Of a DNA stretch of 36,359 nt, positions 10,014-19,871 are shown piece by piece. How positions within the stretch are numbered: the first letter of the stretch is position 1; every line of letters starts with the position of its first letter. This stretch comes from Chlamydiia bacterium (GTDB lineage Bacteria > Chlamydiota > Chlamydiia > Chlamydiales > SM23-39), in contig JACRBF010000036.1 of NCBI GenBank assembly GCA_016213175.1, positions 1 to 36,359 on the forward strand, read 5' to 3'. The notes below the pieces were generated by a model. The model did not search any database. It worked only from the letters and a program-made list of their open reading frames with translations, and had not been told where the DNA came from. The translations under genes were made by a program, and so were the position numbers.

Positions 10014-10968
10014 TTGTGAGCCAAGAAGGGCAATTGCCGAAGCGTTTGATTGCGTAATGGAGGATGCCTGCAAGTCCTGCTTTGCAGCGCAAGGCTTTTT
10101 GTCGTGCTTCTGCATTATGGGTGACAAGAGCTTGGAGACTTCTCAAGACGTAATGACGCAACGACTTTTTCATTTCAGGAAGCAGTACTTCGCGGTAGAG
10201 TTTTTTGCGCTCATTCGGGGTGCAGTTACGAGAGACCCAGAGCAGGCGGCTTCTCCACCAAAAATAGTAGGCATGAGGTTTCCCTCCCACAAAGGAGGCG
10301 GAGACTTTATGCCAGATTTTAGCCTTAGGCGCTGTCCAAACGCCAAATCCGGCTCTCCGCGCCCTTGCGCAAAAGTCGGTCTCTTCCCAAAAGAGGAAAA
10401 AACGGGGTTCTAAAAAGCCGACGGTTTCAGGGACGCTTTTGTGCATGAGGAGCGCAGCTCCGCATACATAATCGACAGGCTCCATCTGTTCGAAAGAGAT
10501 TCCATCATCGATTTTCCCTTGAGCGGGGGAAAAAAATTCTCCGCAAGAAGGATTCCATAGTCCGCCTAAATGATCGATCGTTTGGGGTGCATGATAGCGG
10601 TAAATTTTAGCGCCTAGGATTTTTGCATTCGGCTGCGAGTGGGCAGAGGCCATAAAAGCGTCCAAAAAATCGGGCGCTACAATCGTATCGTTGTTGAGCA
10701 GTAAAATCCACTCGGCGCCTTTGGAAAGAGCCCATTCGATCCCTGGGTTATTTCCTCCTGCAAAGCCGAGATTGTGCCCTGTTTCGATGAGTGGAACATC
10801 GGGATAGGCTGCACGAATGGCCGAGACTGAATCGTCGGTTGAGCCGTTGTCTACTACGACAGTCTGAAATGGGAAAGAGTGGATGTGGGAAAGGGAAGCG
10901 AGACATTCGAGAGTGTCGCTTTTTCCATTCCAATTCAACAAGACGATAAATAGACGAAAATGGCGCAT
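9991..10968 (-). CDS. Glycosyltransferase family 2
   Basis: IVLLNWNGKSDTLECLASL, VVDNGSTDDSVSAI, WILLLNNDTIVAPDFLDAF, FLFWEETDFCARARRAGF. C-terminus NQPKSDY is encoded by repeat R3a. Confidence 0.88.
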   Translation of the reverse strand: MRHFRLFIVLLNWNGKSDTLECLASLSHIHSFPFQTVVVDNGSTDDSVSAIRAAYPDVPLIETGHNLGFAGGNNPGIEWALSKGAEWILLLNNDTIVAPDFLDAFMASAHSQPNAKILGAKIYRYHAPQTIDHLGGLWNPSCGEFFSPAQGKIDDGISFEQMEPVDYVCGAALLMHKSVPETVGFLEPRFFLFWEETDFCARARRAGFGVWTAPKAKIWHKVSASFVGGKPHAYYFWWRSRLLWVSRNCTPNERKKLYREVLLPEMKKSLRHYVLRSLQALVTHNAEARQKALRCKAGLAGILHYAIKRFGNCPSWLTNQPKSDY

Positions 10969-11128
10969 GCATCTAGTATGCATGATTTGAATATTTTGTT
11001 ATTCTTCTTCCTTTTTTTGGCCACGTTGGGTTTGCCGCAGAATTCGTATTCTCACTCGGGCCTTGCCTCTCGGCAAGGGTTCCTCGTTCCGAATGCAAAT
11101 TCTGAGGACCCTCCTTTCGGAGATTCTT

Positions 11129-12826
11129 ATGTCCTTTTCTAAATTCCATGAATTCATCCCAAAATCGTACCTTTATCTGCGTAGTGGTTACAGATTTTCA
11201 ACGTTCAAAAAGGATTTAATAGCTGGGATTACCGTAGGGATCATAGCTCTTCCACTCGCGATGGCTTTTGCGATCGCTTCAGGCACAACCCCGGAAAGTG
11301 GTCTTTACACTGCGATCATTGCTGGTTTTTTGATTTCCGCATTAGGTGGAAGCCGCATCCAGATTGGGGGTCCCACAGGGGCCTTTGTTGTAATCGTATA
11401 TGGGATCATCCAGAGAACGGGATATAATGGTCTTTGCCTCTCTATGTTGATCGCAGCTTTGATCCTTGTTCTTTTAGGGATTTGTCGGATTGGCTCTTGG
11501 ATTAAATATGTTCCACACCCTTTGATTACCGGGTTTACTTCTGGAATCGCGGTGATCATTTTCTCAACGCAGATCAAAGATTTTTTTGGATTGAAAATGG
11601 GGACGCCGCCGGCTGATTTTGCTGAAAAGTGGTTATCGTATTTCGAGGCTTTTTCTACTTTTGATCCTATTACTTTGACTCTGGCATCTGGGACCTTGGG
11701 AGTCATCGTATTGATTCGGCGTTTTGTGCCATGGCTTCCTTGGGGGATCTGCGCTATTGTACTTTCGACAGCTCTTTGCATGGTTTTTAACTTACCTATA
11801 GAAACTATTCAATCCCGTTTTGGCGCGATTCCAAGACATTTGCCATTCCCCTCATTTCCAAGTTTTTTAATTCCCTCTGGGCAATTTAAAGAAATTGTAA
11901 CCGATGGGATCGTAATCGCTTTTCTGGGAAGCATCGAATCGCTTCTTTCTGCGGTCGTTGGTGACGGGATGATCGGAGGCAGGCATCGCTCTAACTGTGA
12001 ATTGGTAGCTCAGGGAATCGCTAATTTTGGTTCGGTTATTTTTGGAGGTATTCCTGCGACTGGTGCGATCGCTAGAACGGCGGCTAATATTAAGATGGGG
12101 GCGCAAACGCCGATGGCTGGAATGATCCACGCCTTAGTTTTATTTTGTATTCTCTATCTTTTGGCGCCTATCGTAAGCAAAATTCCTCTGGCAGCCCTTG
12201 CTGCGATCTTAGTGATGGTATCTTGGAACATGAGCGAAGTGGGTCATTTTAGCCGTCTTCTAAGAGCTCCTTATGGGGATCGGGCCATTCTTTTAGCAGC
12301 ATTCCTTTTGACAGTATTTGTCGATCTGACAGTGGCTATTTCTGTGGGCATGATTTTGGCCAGTTTTCTTTTTATGCAGCGGATGAGTCAAATGTCAAAG
12401 GCCGTGTCTTTGTCGCAAATCTTTCAGGAAAACCAAGTGGATTTTCCTGAAAAAACGGATCCTGCGGATCTGTCTAAAAAAATAGTGCCTAAAGGGGTCG
12501 AAGTCTATGAAATTCAAGGTCCACTTTTCTTTGGTGCCGCAACTATGTTTAGAGATCTTTTAAACAGATCTACTAATGAGCAGAAGATTTTCATTCTTAG
12601 AATGCGCTTGGTTCCAATAATCGACGCATCAGGAATGTATGCGCTTGAAGAATTCTATGACCAATGCAAGAAAAATAACATCATTCTTTTTTTATCTGGA
12701 GTGCATGGGCAAACAAGGCAGGATCTTAAAAAATTTGGGCTTATAGGAATCATTGGCGCACAACAGATTTTTTCGGATATTGACGCGGCGTTAGCTAAGG
12801 CAAGAGAGATATTATACCGAACGTGA
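11129..12826 (+). CDS. SulP family anion transporter with C-terminal STAS domain
   Basis: DLIAGITVGIIALPLAMAFAIASG, IQIGGPTGAFVVIVYGI, GGIPATGAIARTAANIKMGAQTPMAG; STAS region EVYEIQGPLFFGAA...IDASGMYALEEF. Start chosen at MSFSKFHEF. Confidence 0.93.
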   Translation: MSFSKFHEFIPKSYLYLRSGYRFSTFKKDLIAGITVGIIALPLAMAFAIASGTTPESGLYTAIIAGFLISALGGSRIQIGGPTGAFVVIVYGIIQRTGYNGLCLSMLIAALILVLLGICRIGSWIKYVPHPLITGFTSGIAVIIFSTQIKDFFGLKMGTPPADFAEKWLSYFEAFSTFDPITLTLASGTLGVIVLIRRFVPWLPWGICAIVLSTALCMVFNLPIETIQSRFGAIPRHLPFPSFPSFLIPSGQFKEIVTDGIVIAFLGSIESLLSAVVGDGMIGGRHRSNCELVAQGIANFGSVIFGGIPATGAIARTAANIKMGAQTPMAGMIHALVLFCILYLLAPIVSKIPLAALAAILVMVSWNMSEVGHFSRLLRAPYGDRAILLAAFLLTVFVDLTVAISVGMILASFLFMQRMSQMSKAVSLSQIFQENQVDFPEKTDPADLSKKIVPKGVEVYEIQGPLFFGAATMFRDLLNRSTNEQKIFILRMRLVPIIDASGMYALEEFYDQCKKNNIILFLSGVHGQTRQDLKKFGLIGIIGAQQIFSDIDAALAKAREILYRT

Positions 12827-12912
12827 TTCAATAATCGGATTTGGGCTGATGGAAAAGCGCTCTAGGTTCAACGATCGTAAGTTGCCCAATATTATTGAAT
12901 CACGTTTGGTAT
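12814..12912 (+). repeat. Family R3 element, copy b (99 bp, internally shortened)
   Basis: Left TIR ATACCGAACGTGATTCAATA, right TIR TATTGAATCACGTTTGGTAT; retains GGTTCAACGATCGTAAGTTGCCCAATATT but lacks the complementary internal arm seen at 18111. Confidence 0.88.
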
Positions 12913-12917
12913 ATCTA

Positions 12918-15605
12918 ATGAAGGCTGATCAAATAGATTTTTGTTCATTAACTATTGAAAAAACCTGCGCGCATTTTCGAACCAATCCACAGACAGGATT
13001 AAACGAAGACGAGGTAGGTTCAAGACTTAGAGAATGTGGGAAAAACGAACTCCCAAGGGCTAAGCGTTTTTCCATTGGATTCATTTTTTTTCGGCAATTT
13101 TCAAGCCCCTTAATTTGGTTTCTTCTTGTTGGAGCGGGGATTGCGGGTCTTCTGGGCGAATGGATTCAGATGAGCGCAATCGGTGTCATCGTACTCATCA
13201 ATGCGGTCATCAGCTTTTTTCAAGAATATAGTGCTGAGAAATCTTTTGAAGCTCTTAAAAGCTTATATGTAACTACTTCCAGAGTGATACGTAGCTGTCA
13301 AATGCGAGAAATCCCCTCAGCGGACATTGTTCCCGGAGATCTGGTTTTACTTGAGGCAGGTGATTTGGTGCCAGCTGATGGAAGGCTGTTCTATGTCGCA
13401 CAGCTGGCCATTCAAGAAGCTGCTTTAACAGGAGAATCTAACGCTGTCCATAAAAGGATTGAGCCATCAGCAGCATCTACAATTGCAGACCAAAAAAACA
13501 TGGTTTTTTCTGGTACTCATGTAGTGAGTGGAAGGGGAAAATTCATTGCGACCAGAACCGGCTTACAAACAGAGCTGGGGAAGATTGCTGCGTCGCTTCA
13601 GGTGCATAAAATAGAATTAACGCCATTGCAAGTGCGCTTTAATCGGCTAGGCAAGCAGTTGATCTTTATATGTATAGCAATTGTTGCGGTGATTTCTTGT
13701 TTAGGTTTTTGGAAAGGAATGGGGGTGGTGGAAATTGCTTTGACAAGTTTAAGTCTTGCAGTAGCCGCAATCCCGGAGGGGCTGCCTGCTATTGTGACCA
13801 TTACTTTAGCAATGGGGGTCCGGCGCATGGCTAAGAAGAATGCTTTAATGCGCAGATTGGCCTCGGTTGAGACTCTAGGATGTACTTCTGTGATTTGTAC
13901 CGATAAAACAGGGACTTTGACCAAGAATGAAATGGCGGTTCTCCATTTTTGGATCGGGGATAAGCAATTTGATGTCTCTGGAATTGGATATGAACCTAAA
14001 GGAGATTTTCAAGCACATGGTGCACACATTGCTCCTCAGCAAGAGAGGGACCTTCTTTGTGCTTTAACAATCGGAGTCTTGTGCAATAACGCAGAGCTGT
14101 ATCAACAGGAAGGACTTTGGAAGATTGCGGGAGATCCCACTGAGGGAGCGCTCCTTGTGGCCGCGGCTAAGGCGGGGTTGTGGAAAAAAGATTTAGAGCA
14201 GGCATCTTCTTTTTTAGGGGAAATTCCTTTTGATTCAGAAAGAAAGCGGATGAGCGTGTTACGCAATGATTCTCAGTTGTATGTCAAAGGAGCGCTTGAA
14301 GCCGTACTGCCCCTTTGTCATCGCTGTCTGTGGGATGGGCGACAACAGAACGTAGATGAGGAAAGAAAAGGGGCCATTTTTGCGGCGCAGCATCGTTTAG
14401 CAAGTCAAGGGTTTCGCGTTCTGGCCTTAGCTCAAAGGGATGTGCCAGGACAAACGCAAATCGATCCTTCTTTAGAAAACAAGCTGCAATTTGTTGGGCT
14501 TGTAGCCATGATGGATCCTCCTCGATCTGGAGTGAAAGAGGCGATTGATTCTTGTCGTGAAGCGGGAATTATTCCGGTCATGGTCACGGGCGATCATAAA
14601 GAAACAGCGATTGCCGTTGCGAGAAAAATAGGTCTGATGATGCCGCATTCGATCGCCGTAGAAGGAGCGGAGCTAGATCATCTGGATGACAGCGCTCTTA
14701 ATAAAATGATTTTGCAAACGGCTGTCTTCGCCCGCGTCAGCGCTCTGCACAAACTGCGGATTATCCAGGCTTGGAAAAGTCATGGGCACATTGTAGCCAT
14801 GACGGGAGATGGCGTGAATGATGCTCCCGCTATTAAGAGGGCAGATATTGGAATTGCAATGGGGATCACAGGGACCGAGGTGACGAAACAGGTGTCGGAT
14901 ATGGTGATCTTAGATGACCATTTTGCAACGATCGTAACCGCGGTGAAGGAAGGCAGGTCGATTTATAGCAATATCGTAAAATTTGTTCGGTTTTTGCTCT
15001 CAGCGAATTTTGCAGAACTCCTAGTCATATTTTTTGGGATTTTATGGGAATTTGCAGGTGCTTCTGGGGAAGTTTGGGCGATTTTATTGCCTTCTCAGAT
15101 TTTATGGATCAATTTAGTGACAGATGGGTGTCCAGCAATTGCTCTAGTCTTCGATCCTGTTGAAAAAGCAGCCATGAAGAGCAAGCCTAGAAAAATCTCG
15201 GAGCCAATTCTTTCGTTGTCCTGGATCTTGAAGCTTGTCTTCATTGGATTGATTGCCGCATTGGGTACAATTTTTGCAGCGCATCTCGGGTTTTTAAAAA
15301 GCATGGTAATAGGACAAACCATGGCCTTTACAGAATTAGTCATTCTTGAGTTAGGGCTACTCTTTTTGATTCGGATGCCATTATCTGTTTTTTCGAATCT
15401 TTGGCTGCTTGCTACTGTAGTCTTTTCCGTATTGCTTCAGCTGATTGTTATCTATTTTCCTCCTATGCAAATTCCCTTTGGAACCCATTTTTTAGAGGCC
15501 GTAGAATGGTTGAAAATTTTAGGAATTGCGAGCGGAGTCAATTTTTTTGTGTATTGGCTGATTCGGAGCGTTGATGTCTACCCAGGGGCTAGTACCCGAC
15601 CTTAA
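12918..15605 (+). CDS. P-type (P2-like) cation-transporting ATPase
   Basis: CTDKTGTLTKNE phosphorylation motif, PEGLPAIVTITLAMGVRRM, MTGDGVNDAPAIKRADIGIAMG; cation ATPase N and C regions. Start set at MKADQIDF because upstream codons are repeat R3b. Confidence 0.93.
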   Translation: MKADQIDFCSLTIEKTCAHFRTNPQTGLNEDEVGSRLRECGKNELPRAKRFSIGFIFFRQFSSPLIWFLLVGAGIAGLLGEWIQMSAIGVIVLINAVISFFQEYSAEKSFEALKSLYVTTSRVIRSCQMREIPSADIVPGDLVLLEAGDLVPADGRLFYVAQLAIQEAALTGESNAVHKRIEPSAASTIADQKNMVFSGTHVVSGRGKFIATRTGLQTELGKIAASLQVHKIELTPLQVRFNRLGKQLIFICIAIVAVISCLGFWKGMGVVEIALTSLSLAVAAIPEGLPAIVTITLAMGVRRMAKKNALMRRLASVETLGCTSVICTDKTGTLTKNEMAVLHFWIGDKQFDVSGIGYEPKGDFQAHGAHIAPQQERDLLCALTIGVLCNNAELYQQEGLWKIAGDPTEGALLVAAAKAGLWKKDLEQASSFLGEIPFDSERKRMSVLRNDSQLYVKGALEAVLPLCHRCLWDGRQQNVDEERKGAIFAAQHRLASQGFRVLALAQRDVPGQTQIDPSLENKLQFVGLVAMMDPPRSGVKEAIDSCREAGIIPVMVTGDHKETAIAVARKIGLMMPHSIAVEGAELDHLDDSALNKMILQTAVFARVSALHKLRIIQAWKSHGHIVAMTGDGVNDAPAIKRADIGIAMGITGTEVTKQVSDMVILDDHFATIVTAVKEGRSIYSNIVKFVRFLLSANFAELLVIFFGILWEFAGASGEVWAILLPSQILWINLVTDGCPAIALVFDPVEKAAMKSKPRKISEPILSLSWILKLVFIGLIAALGTIFAAHLGFLKSMVIGQTMAFTELVILELGLLFLIRMPLSVFSNLWLLATVVFSVLLQLIVIYFPPMQIPFGTHFLEAVEWLKILGIASGVNFFVYWLIRSVDVYPGASTRP

Positions 15606-15768
15606 AAGTTTTCAGATCAATTTCGGCGTCAAAACTGCCGAAAATCGTCGATCGCAAATTGCTGCGTATTGAATTAATACGCAGCAATTTGCGAAGCCTT
15701 CCAGTCGTCGATTTTAGCACTCTTTCACGCTAGAAATTGTTTCAAAAACTTTTAAGGTCGGGTACTAG
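15589..15768. repeat. Palindromic element, family R4 (180 bp)
   Basis: TIRs CTAGTACCCGACCTTAAAAGTTTT / AAAACTTTTAAGGTCGGGTACTAG. Centre GCAAATTGCTGCGTATTGAATTAATACGCAGCAATTTGC is a perfect palindrome. Confidence 0.9.
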
Positions 15769-16482
15769 GGAGCTAAGGAGATAGCGGTATATGTAGGCTC
15801 CAAGCAGTCCTCCAATGAGGGGGGCGGTAACGGGAATCCAGGCGTAGCCCCATTCGGAGCTGCCTTTGCCATGAATAGGAAGCCATGCGTGCATGAGGCG
15901 GGGAGCGAGATCGCGAGCGGGATTGATTGCATAGCCAGTGGGGCCTCCGAGAGAAAGGCCGATGCTGAAGACGAGGATGCCGACAGCGTAGGGACCTACC
16001 CCAGATCCGATCCCGTTATGAATGTCGAAAATGCCGAGGACGCCAATGAGCAGAACGGCTGTTGCAATGACTTCCGTGAGAAAATTCCACTTCGGCGCAT
16101 AGATCGCAGGTTTTGTGCAAAAGCACATGAGCTTTAGTGCGGGGTTTCGAGTGGCTGCCCAATGAGTATAATAGGCAAGCCATACGAGAAGAGCGCCCAG
16201 CATAGCACCCGTCATTTGTCCTGCGAGATAGAGAGGAAGATCGGAAAGGGGTGTTTTTCCTGCGGCGATCAGGCCGAAGGTGACAGCGGGATTCAGGTGC
16301 CCTCCGCTGATCCAGCCCACTGCGTAGACTGCAATGGCAACAGCAAACCCCCATCCGGCGGTGATGACGATCCAGCCCCCTTTTTGCCCCTTAGAGCGGG
16401 CGAGTAGAGCGGTTGCGACAGAACCGTTGCCGAGAACAATTAAAAGAAGAGTCCCAAGGAGTTCCCCGATAAAAATATTCAT
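15742..16482 (-). CDS. glpF: Glycerol uptake facilitator / aquaporin family
   Basis: MIP family; [12 protein letters not shown] and [13 protein letters not shown] (two NPA boxes, second followed by the D/R typical of glycerol facilitators). Adjacent to glpK. Confidence 0.94.
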   Translation of the reverse strand: MNIFIGELLGTLLLIVLGNGSVATALLARSKGQKGGWIVITAGWGFAVAIAVYAVGWISGGHLNPAVTFGLIAAGKTPLSDLPLYLAGQMTGAMLGALLVWLAYYTHWAATRNPALKLMCFCTKPAIYAPKWNFLTEVIATAVLLIGVLGIFDIHNGIGSGVGPYAVGILVFSIGLSLGGPTGYAINPARDLAPRLMHAWLPIHGKGSSEWGYAWIPVTAPLIGGLLGAYIYRYLLSSLVPDLKSF

Positions 16483-16536
16483 AAATTAGATTCATATTCA
16501 TTTGAGAATAAAAATGCAAACCCCTATGGGGAAGAT

Positions 16537-18021
16537 ATGGGATACATTTTAGCATTAGATCAGGGGACGACCTCTTCGCGTGCGCTTATTTTCGATGTAC
16601 ATGGGCAAATTCGTTCGACGGCGCAAAAAGAATTCCGCCAATTTTTCCCTAAATCGGGTTATGTGGAACACGATGCGGAGGAGATTTGGAGCTCTCAATA
16701 TGCTGTGGCGGTTGAAGCCATCGCGAAAGCGGGTTTAACGCCTGCAGATATACAAACGATCGGCATTGCCAATCAAAGAGAGACGACGATTGTGTGGGAT
16801 CGGAAAACATCCAAGCCGATCTGTCCTGCGATTGTTTGGCAGGACAGACGGACAGACAATTTGTGCAAAGAGTTACAGGAAAAGGGACTGGAACCGAAGA
16901 TACGAGAAAAAACGGGGCTGCTGCTAGATCCCTACTTTTCAGGCACCAAGATCCGCTGGATTTTAGAGCACGTGATGGGCGCGAAGGAGAGGGCGCTGCG
17001 GGGCGAGCTTGCGTTTGGTACAGTAGATAGCTGGCTTGTTTGGAAACTGACGCAGGGAGCGCTTCATATCACGGATGTGTCGAATGCAAGCAGGACGCTT
17101 CTCTTCAACATCCATACATTGTCGTGGGATGAAGAGTTGCTAGAGCTCTTAGGGGTCCATAGATCTTTATTGCCGGAAGTGCGCGATAGTGCAGCAGTGT
17201 ATGGGAAAACAGGACGTCACCTCTTTTCCTCTTCGATTACGATTGGAGGTATTGCGGGAGATCAGCAAGCGGCTCTTTTTGGCCATGCTTGTTTTGAAAA
17301 AGGGCAGGCGAAAGCTACGTATGGAACCGGCTGTTTTTTACTGCTGAACACGGGGACAAAACCGGTTTTGTCCCGTAACCAGCTCGTCTCTACAGTGGGT
17401 TGGAAGATCGGGAAAGAGGTGGTTTATGCCTTAGAGGGGAGCGTTTTTATTGCAGGGGCTGCCATCCAGTGGCTTAGGGATAATCTCAAGCTGATTCAAA
17501 AAAGCGCCGATGTCAACGCACTTGCTGCTAGCGTTCCCGATACGGGAGGCGTCTATTTTGTGCCCGCTTTTACAGGCTTGGGAGCCCCTCATTGGGATCC
17601 CAAAGCGCGTGGTGCAATCTTCGGTCTTTCTCGCGGATCGACGGGCGCACATTTAGCGCGGGCCACTCTTGAGTCGATCGCTTTTTCGGTGGCCGATGTG
17701 CTAGAGGCGATGGAGAGCGATGCGGGGACAAGGCTCAAAGAGATTCGCGTCGATGGGGGGGCGGTTGCAAGCGATTTGCTGATGCAGTTTCAAGCCGATT
17801 TGATCCACGCGCAGGTGTTAAGGCCAAAGAATAAAGAAGCGACGGCGCTCGGCGCCGCTATGCTTGCGGGTCTTTCTGCTGGGGTATGGAAAGATCAGGA
17901 AGAATTGCACTCTGCCTGGCAGATGGATCGCGCATTTACCCCTGCGATGGCCTCCAGTGAAGTTCTTCGTAGGCGTGCGCGGTGGTCACAAGCGGTGGAA
18001 CGATGCAAGGGGTGGGAATAG
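16537..18021 (+). CDS. glpK: Glycerol kinase
   Basis: [80 protein letters not shown]. Confidence 0.97.
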   Translation: MGYILALDQGTTSSRALIFDVHGQIRSTAQKEFRQFFPKSGYVEHDAEEIWSSQYAVAVEAIAKAGLTPADIQTIGIANQRETTIVWDRKTSKPICPAIVWQDRRTDNLCKELQEKGLEPKIREKTGLLLDPYFSGTKIRWILEHVMGAKERALRGELAFGTVDSWLVWKLTQGALHITDVSNASRTLLFNIHTLSWDEELLELLGVHRSLLPEVRDSAAVYGKTGRHLFSSSITIGGIAGDQQAALFGHACFEKGQAKATYGTGCFLLLNTGTKPVLSRNQLVSTVGWKIGKEVVYALEGSVFIAGAAIQWLRDNLKLIQKSADVNALAASVPDTGGVYFVPAFTGLGAPHWDPKARGAIFGLSRGSTGAHLARATLESIAFSVADVLEAMESDAGTRLKEIRVDGGAVASDLLMQFQADLIHAQVLRPKNKEATALGAAMLAGLSAGVWKDQEELHSAWQMDRAFTPAMASSEVLRRRARWSQAVERCKGWE

Positions 18022-18057
18022 AGGCAGTTGCAAAACTCCCTGCTTCCAGAAAGTCGG

Positions 18058-18106
18058 TTTTGAAAACACCCGGCCCTCAAGGGCCGGGTGTCCCATCTCG
18101 GGATGA
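18058..18106. repeat. Short hairpin element homologous to the first nested hairpin of R2b
   Basis: GGTTTTGAAAACACCCGGCCCTCAAGGGCCGGGTGTCCCATCTCGGGATGAA aligns with the reverse complement of 5327-5375 (GTTTTGAAAATACCCAGCCCTTAAGGGCTGGGTTTCCCGCCTCGGGATGAA). Confidence 0.85.
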
Positions 18107-18110
18107 ACCT

Positions 18111-18273
18111 ATACCGAACGTGGTGCAATAATCGGATTTGGGCTGGTGTGAAAGTTCTTTAGGTTCAACGATCGTAAGTTGCCCAATATTAGAAATATGG
18201 GGACAACTTACGATCGTTGAACCTAGAGGCTTTGACACAGCCGAAATCCCAATTCTTGAACCACGTTCGGTAT
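18111..18273 (+). repeat. Family R3 element, copy c (full-length, 163 bp)
   Basis: TIRs ATACCGAACGTGGT / ACCACGTTCGGTAT. Internal arms TAGGTTCAACGATCGTAAGTTG / CAACTTACGATCGTTGAACCTA are exact inverses. TA flanks. Confidence 0.92.
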
Positions 18274-18293
18274 ATAAAAGAGCAAGAGGTCTA

Positions 18294-19871
18294 ATGAATC
18301 GCTCTGAAATGATCCAACGCTGCCAGCAAGGGCTTGTCTGGGATCTGATTATTATCGGGGGCGGGGCGACCGGATTGGGCTCTGCCGTAGATGCCGCTTC
18401 ACGGGGGCTGAAAGTGCTGCTCTTGGAGCAATCTGATTTTGCTAAGGGTACATCGAGCCGCAGTACGAAGCTGCTGCATGGAGGACTTAGGTATCTCAAG
18501 CAGGGGCACATTTCTCTCGTCATGGAGGCGCTGCATGAACGGGGACTCTTATATCGAAACGCGCCCCATTTAGTAGGCTCGCTCCCCTTTTTGATCCCTT
18601 TTTACAGGTGGTGGGAAAAATGGTTCTATGGGATCGGGCTAAAATTGTATGACCTTCTCGCCGGCTCGCTCAATTTGCGCCCTTCTCGCATGCTTACGAA
18701 AGAGGAAGTTCTCCTTCACTTGCCCACGCTTGTCTCCACCCATTTACGCGGTGGAATGATCTATTATGATGGGCAATTCGACGATGCTCGTTTGGCCATC
18801 TCTCTTGCTAGGACAGCGGAAGGGTTGGGCGCAACAGTTGTCAACTACATGCCTGTCCAGGGGCTTCTCAAGGAGAGGGAGCGCATCGCCGGCGTCATAG
18901 CCACCGATGCGGAAACGGGGCGCTCTTACGAACTCAAGGCAAAAGCTGTGATCAACGCTACGGGGGTTTTCGTCGATCAGATCCGTTATTTAGACGACCC
19001 ATCCTCTGCCCCCCTTTGTTCTCCGAGTCAAGGGATTCATCTTGTCCTGGACCGCTCTTTTTTACCGAGCGATACGGCGCTGTTAATTCCCAGTACGGAG
19101 GATGGGCGGGTCTTATTTTTAATTCCCTGGCATCGCCACCTTCTCGTGGGAACGACAGATACAGCGGTTCAAGCGGTGGAATTGGAGCCGCTCCCCTTGG
19201 AAAAGGAGATCGAGTTTCTCTTGAGACACATAGCGCACTATTTGCATAGGGCTCCAAAGCGCTCTGATATTTTGAGCCTCTATGCAGGATTGCGTCCCCT
19301 TGTCAAAATGGCTGGGAAGACAAACACTGCATCTCTTGCGAGGGATCATGTCGTTGTAGTGGCGCAATCGGGGCTTATCACCGTCACGGGAGGAAAGTGG
19401 ACGACGTACCGCCGTATGGCGCAAGATGTGATCGATAAGGCCATTTCCATTGCGGATCTGCCTGTCTCCGCATGCCGGACCGAGGCGCTGCGTTTACATG
19501 GATATCAAGAGGGTCACCACGTGGTGGAGGCGTGGACGCAATATGGATCGGATGCAGAGGAGCTTGAAGAGCTCATCCGTCAGCATCCCGATTGGGGGCA
19601 CAACCATTTACTTCACCCCCGATTGCCCTATTTACCTGTAGAAGTGGTATGGGCGGTGCGTAAAGAGATGGCACGCTCTTTGGAAGATGTGTTAGCGCGC
19701 AGAACGAGAGCGCTTTTTTTGGATGCAAAGGCAGCGGTCGAGATCGCCCCTCGGGTTGCCCGCCTGATGGCGCAGGAACTAGGGAAATCCGCCGCATGGG
19801 AAACCAAGGAAGTCAGGGCATTTACGGAGCTTGCTGTTCAGTATAATAGTGTCAACGAATTAAGGATGTAG
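18294..19871 (+). CDS. glpD: FAD-dependent glycerol-3-phosphate dehydrogenase
   Basis: WDLIIIGGGATGLGSAVDAASRGLKVLLLEQSDFAKGTSSRSTKLLHGGLRYL; start set at MNRSEMIQR because upstream codons lie in repeat R3c. Confidence 0.95.
   Translation: MNRSEMIQRCQQGLVWDLIIIGGGATGLGSAVDAASRGLKVLLLEQSDFAKGTSSRSTKLLHGGLRYLKQGHISLVMEALHERGLLYRNAPHLVGSLPFLIPFYRWWEKWFYGIGLKLYDLLAGSLNLRPSRMLTKEEVLLHLPTLVSTHLRGGMIYYDGQFDDARLAISLARTAEGLGATVVNYMPVQGLLKERERIAGVIATDAETGRSYELKAKAVINATGVFVDQIRYLDDPSSAPLCSPSQGIHLVLDRSFLPSDTALLIPSTEDGRVLFLIPWHRHLLVGTTDTAVQAVELEPLPLEKEIEFLLRHIAHYLHRAPKRSDILSLYAGLRPLVKMAGKTNTASLARDHVVVVAQSGLITVTGGKWTTYRRMAQDVIDKAISIADLPVSACRTEALRLHGYQEGHHVVEAWTQYGSDAEELEELIRQHPDWGHNHLLHPRLPYLPVEVVWAVRKEMARSLEDVLARRTRALFLDAKAAVEIAPRVARLMAQELGKSAAWETKEVRAFTELAVQYNSVNELRM

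Noticed and set aside
12849-12917. N-terminal extension MEKRSRFNDRKLPNIIESRLVYL of the P-type ATPase
   Set aside because: These codons lie inside repeat R3b; the ATG at 12918 begins a normal cation-ATPase N-terminus.
18138-18293. 52-codon N-terminal extension of GlpD
   Set aside because: Encoded by repeat R3c; the FAD-binding region starts properly from ATG 18294.
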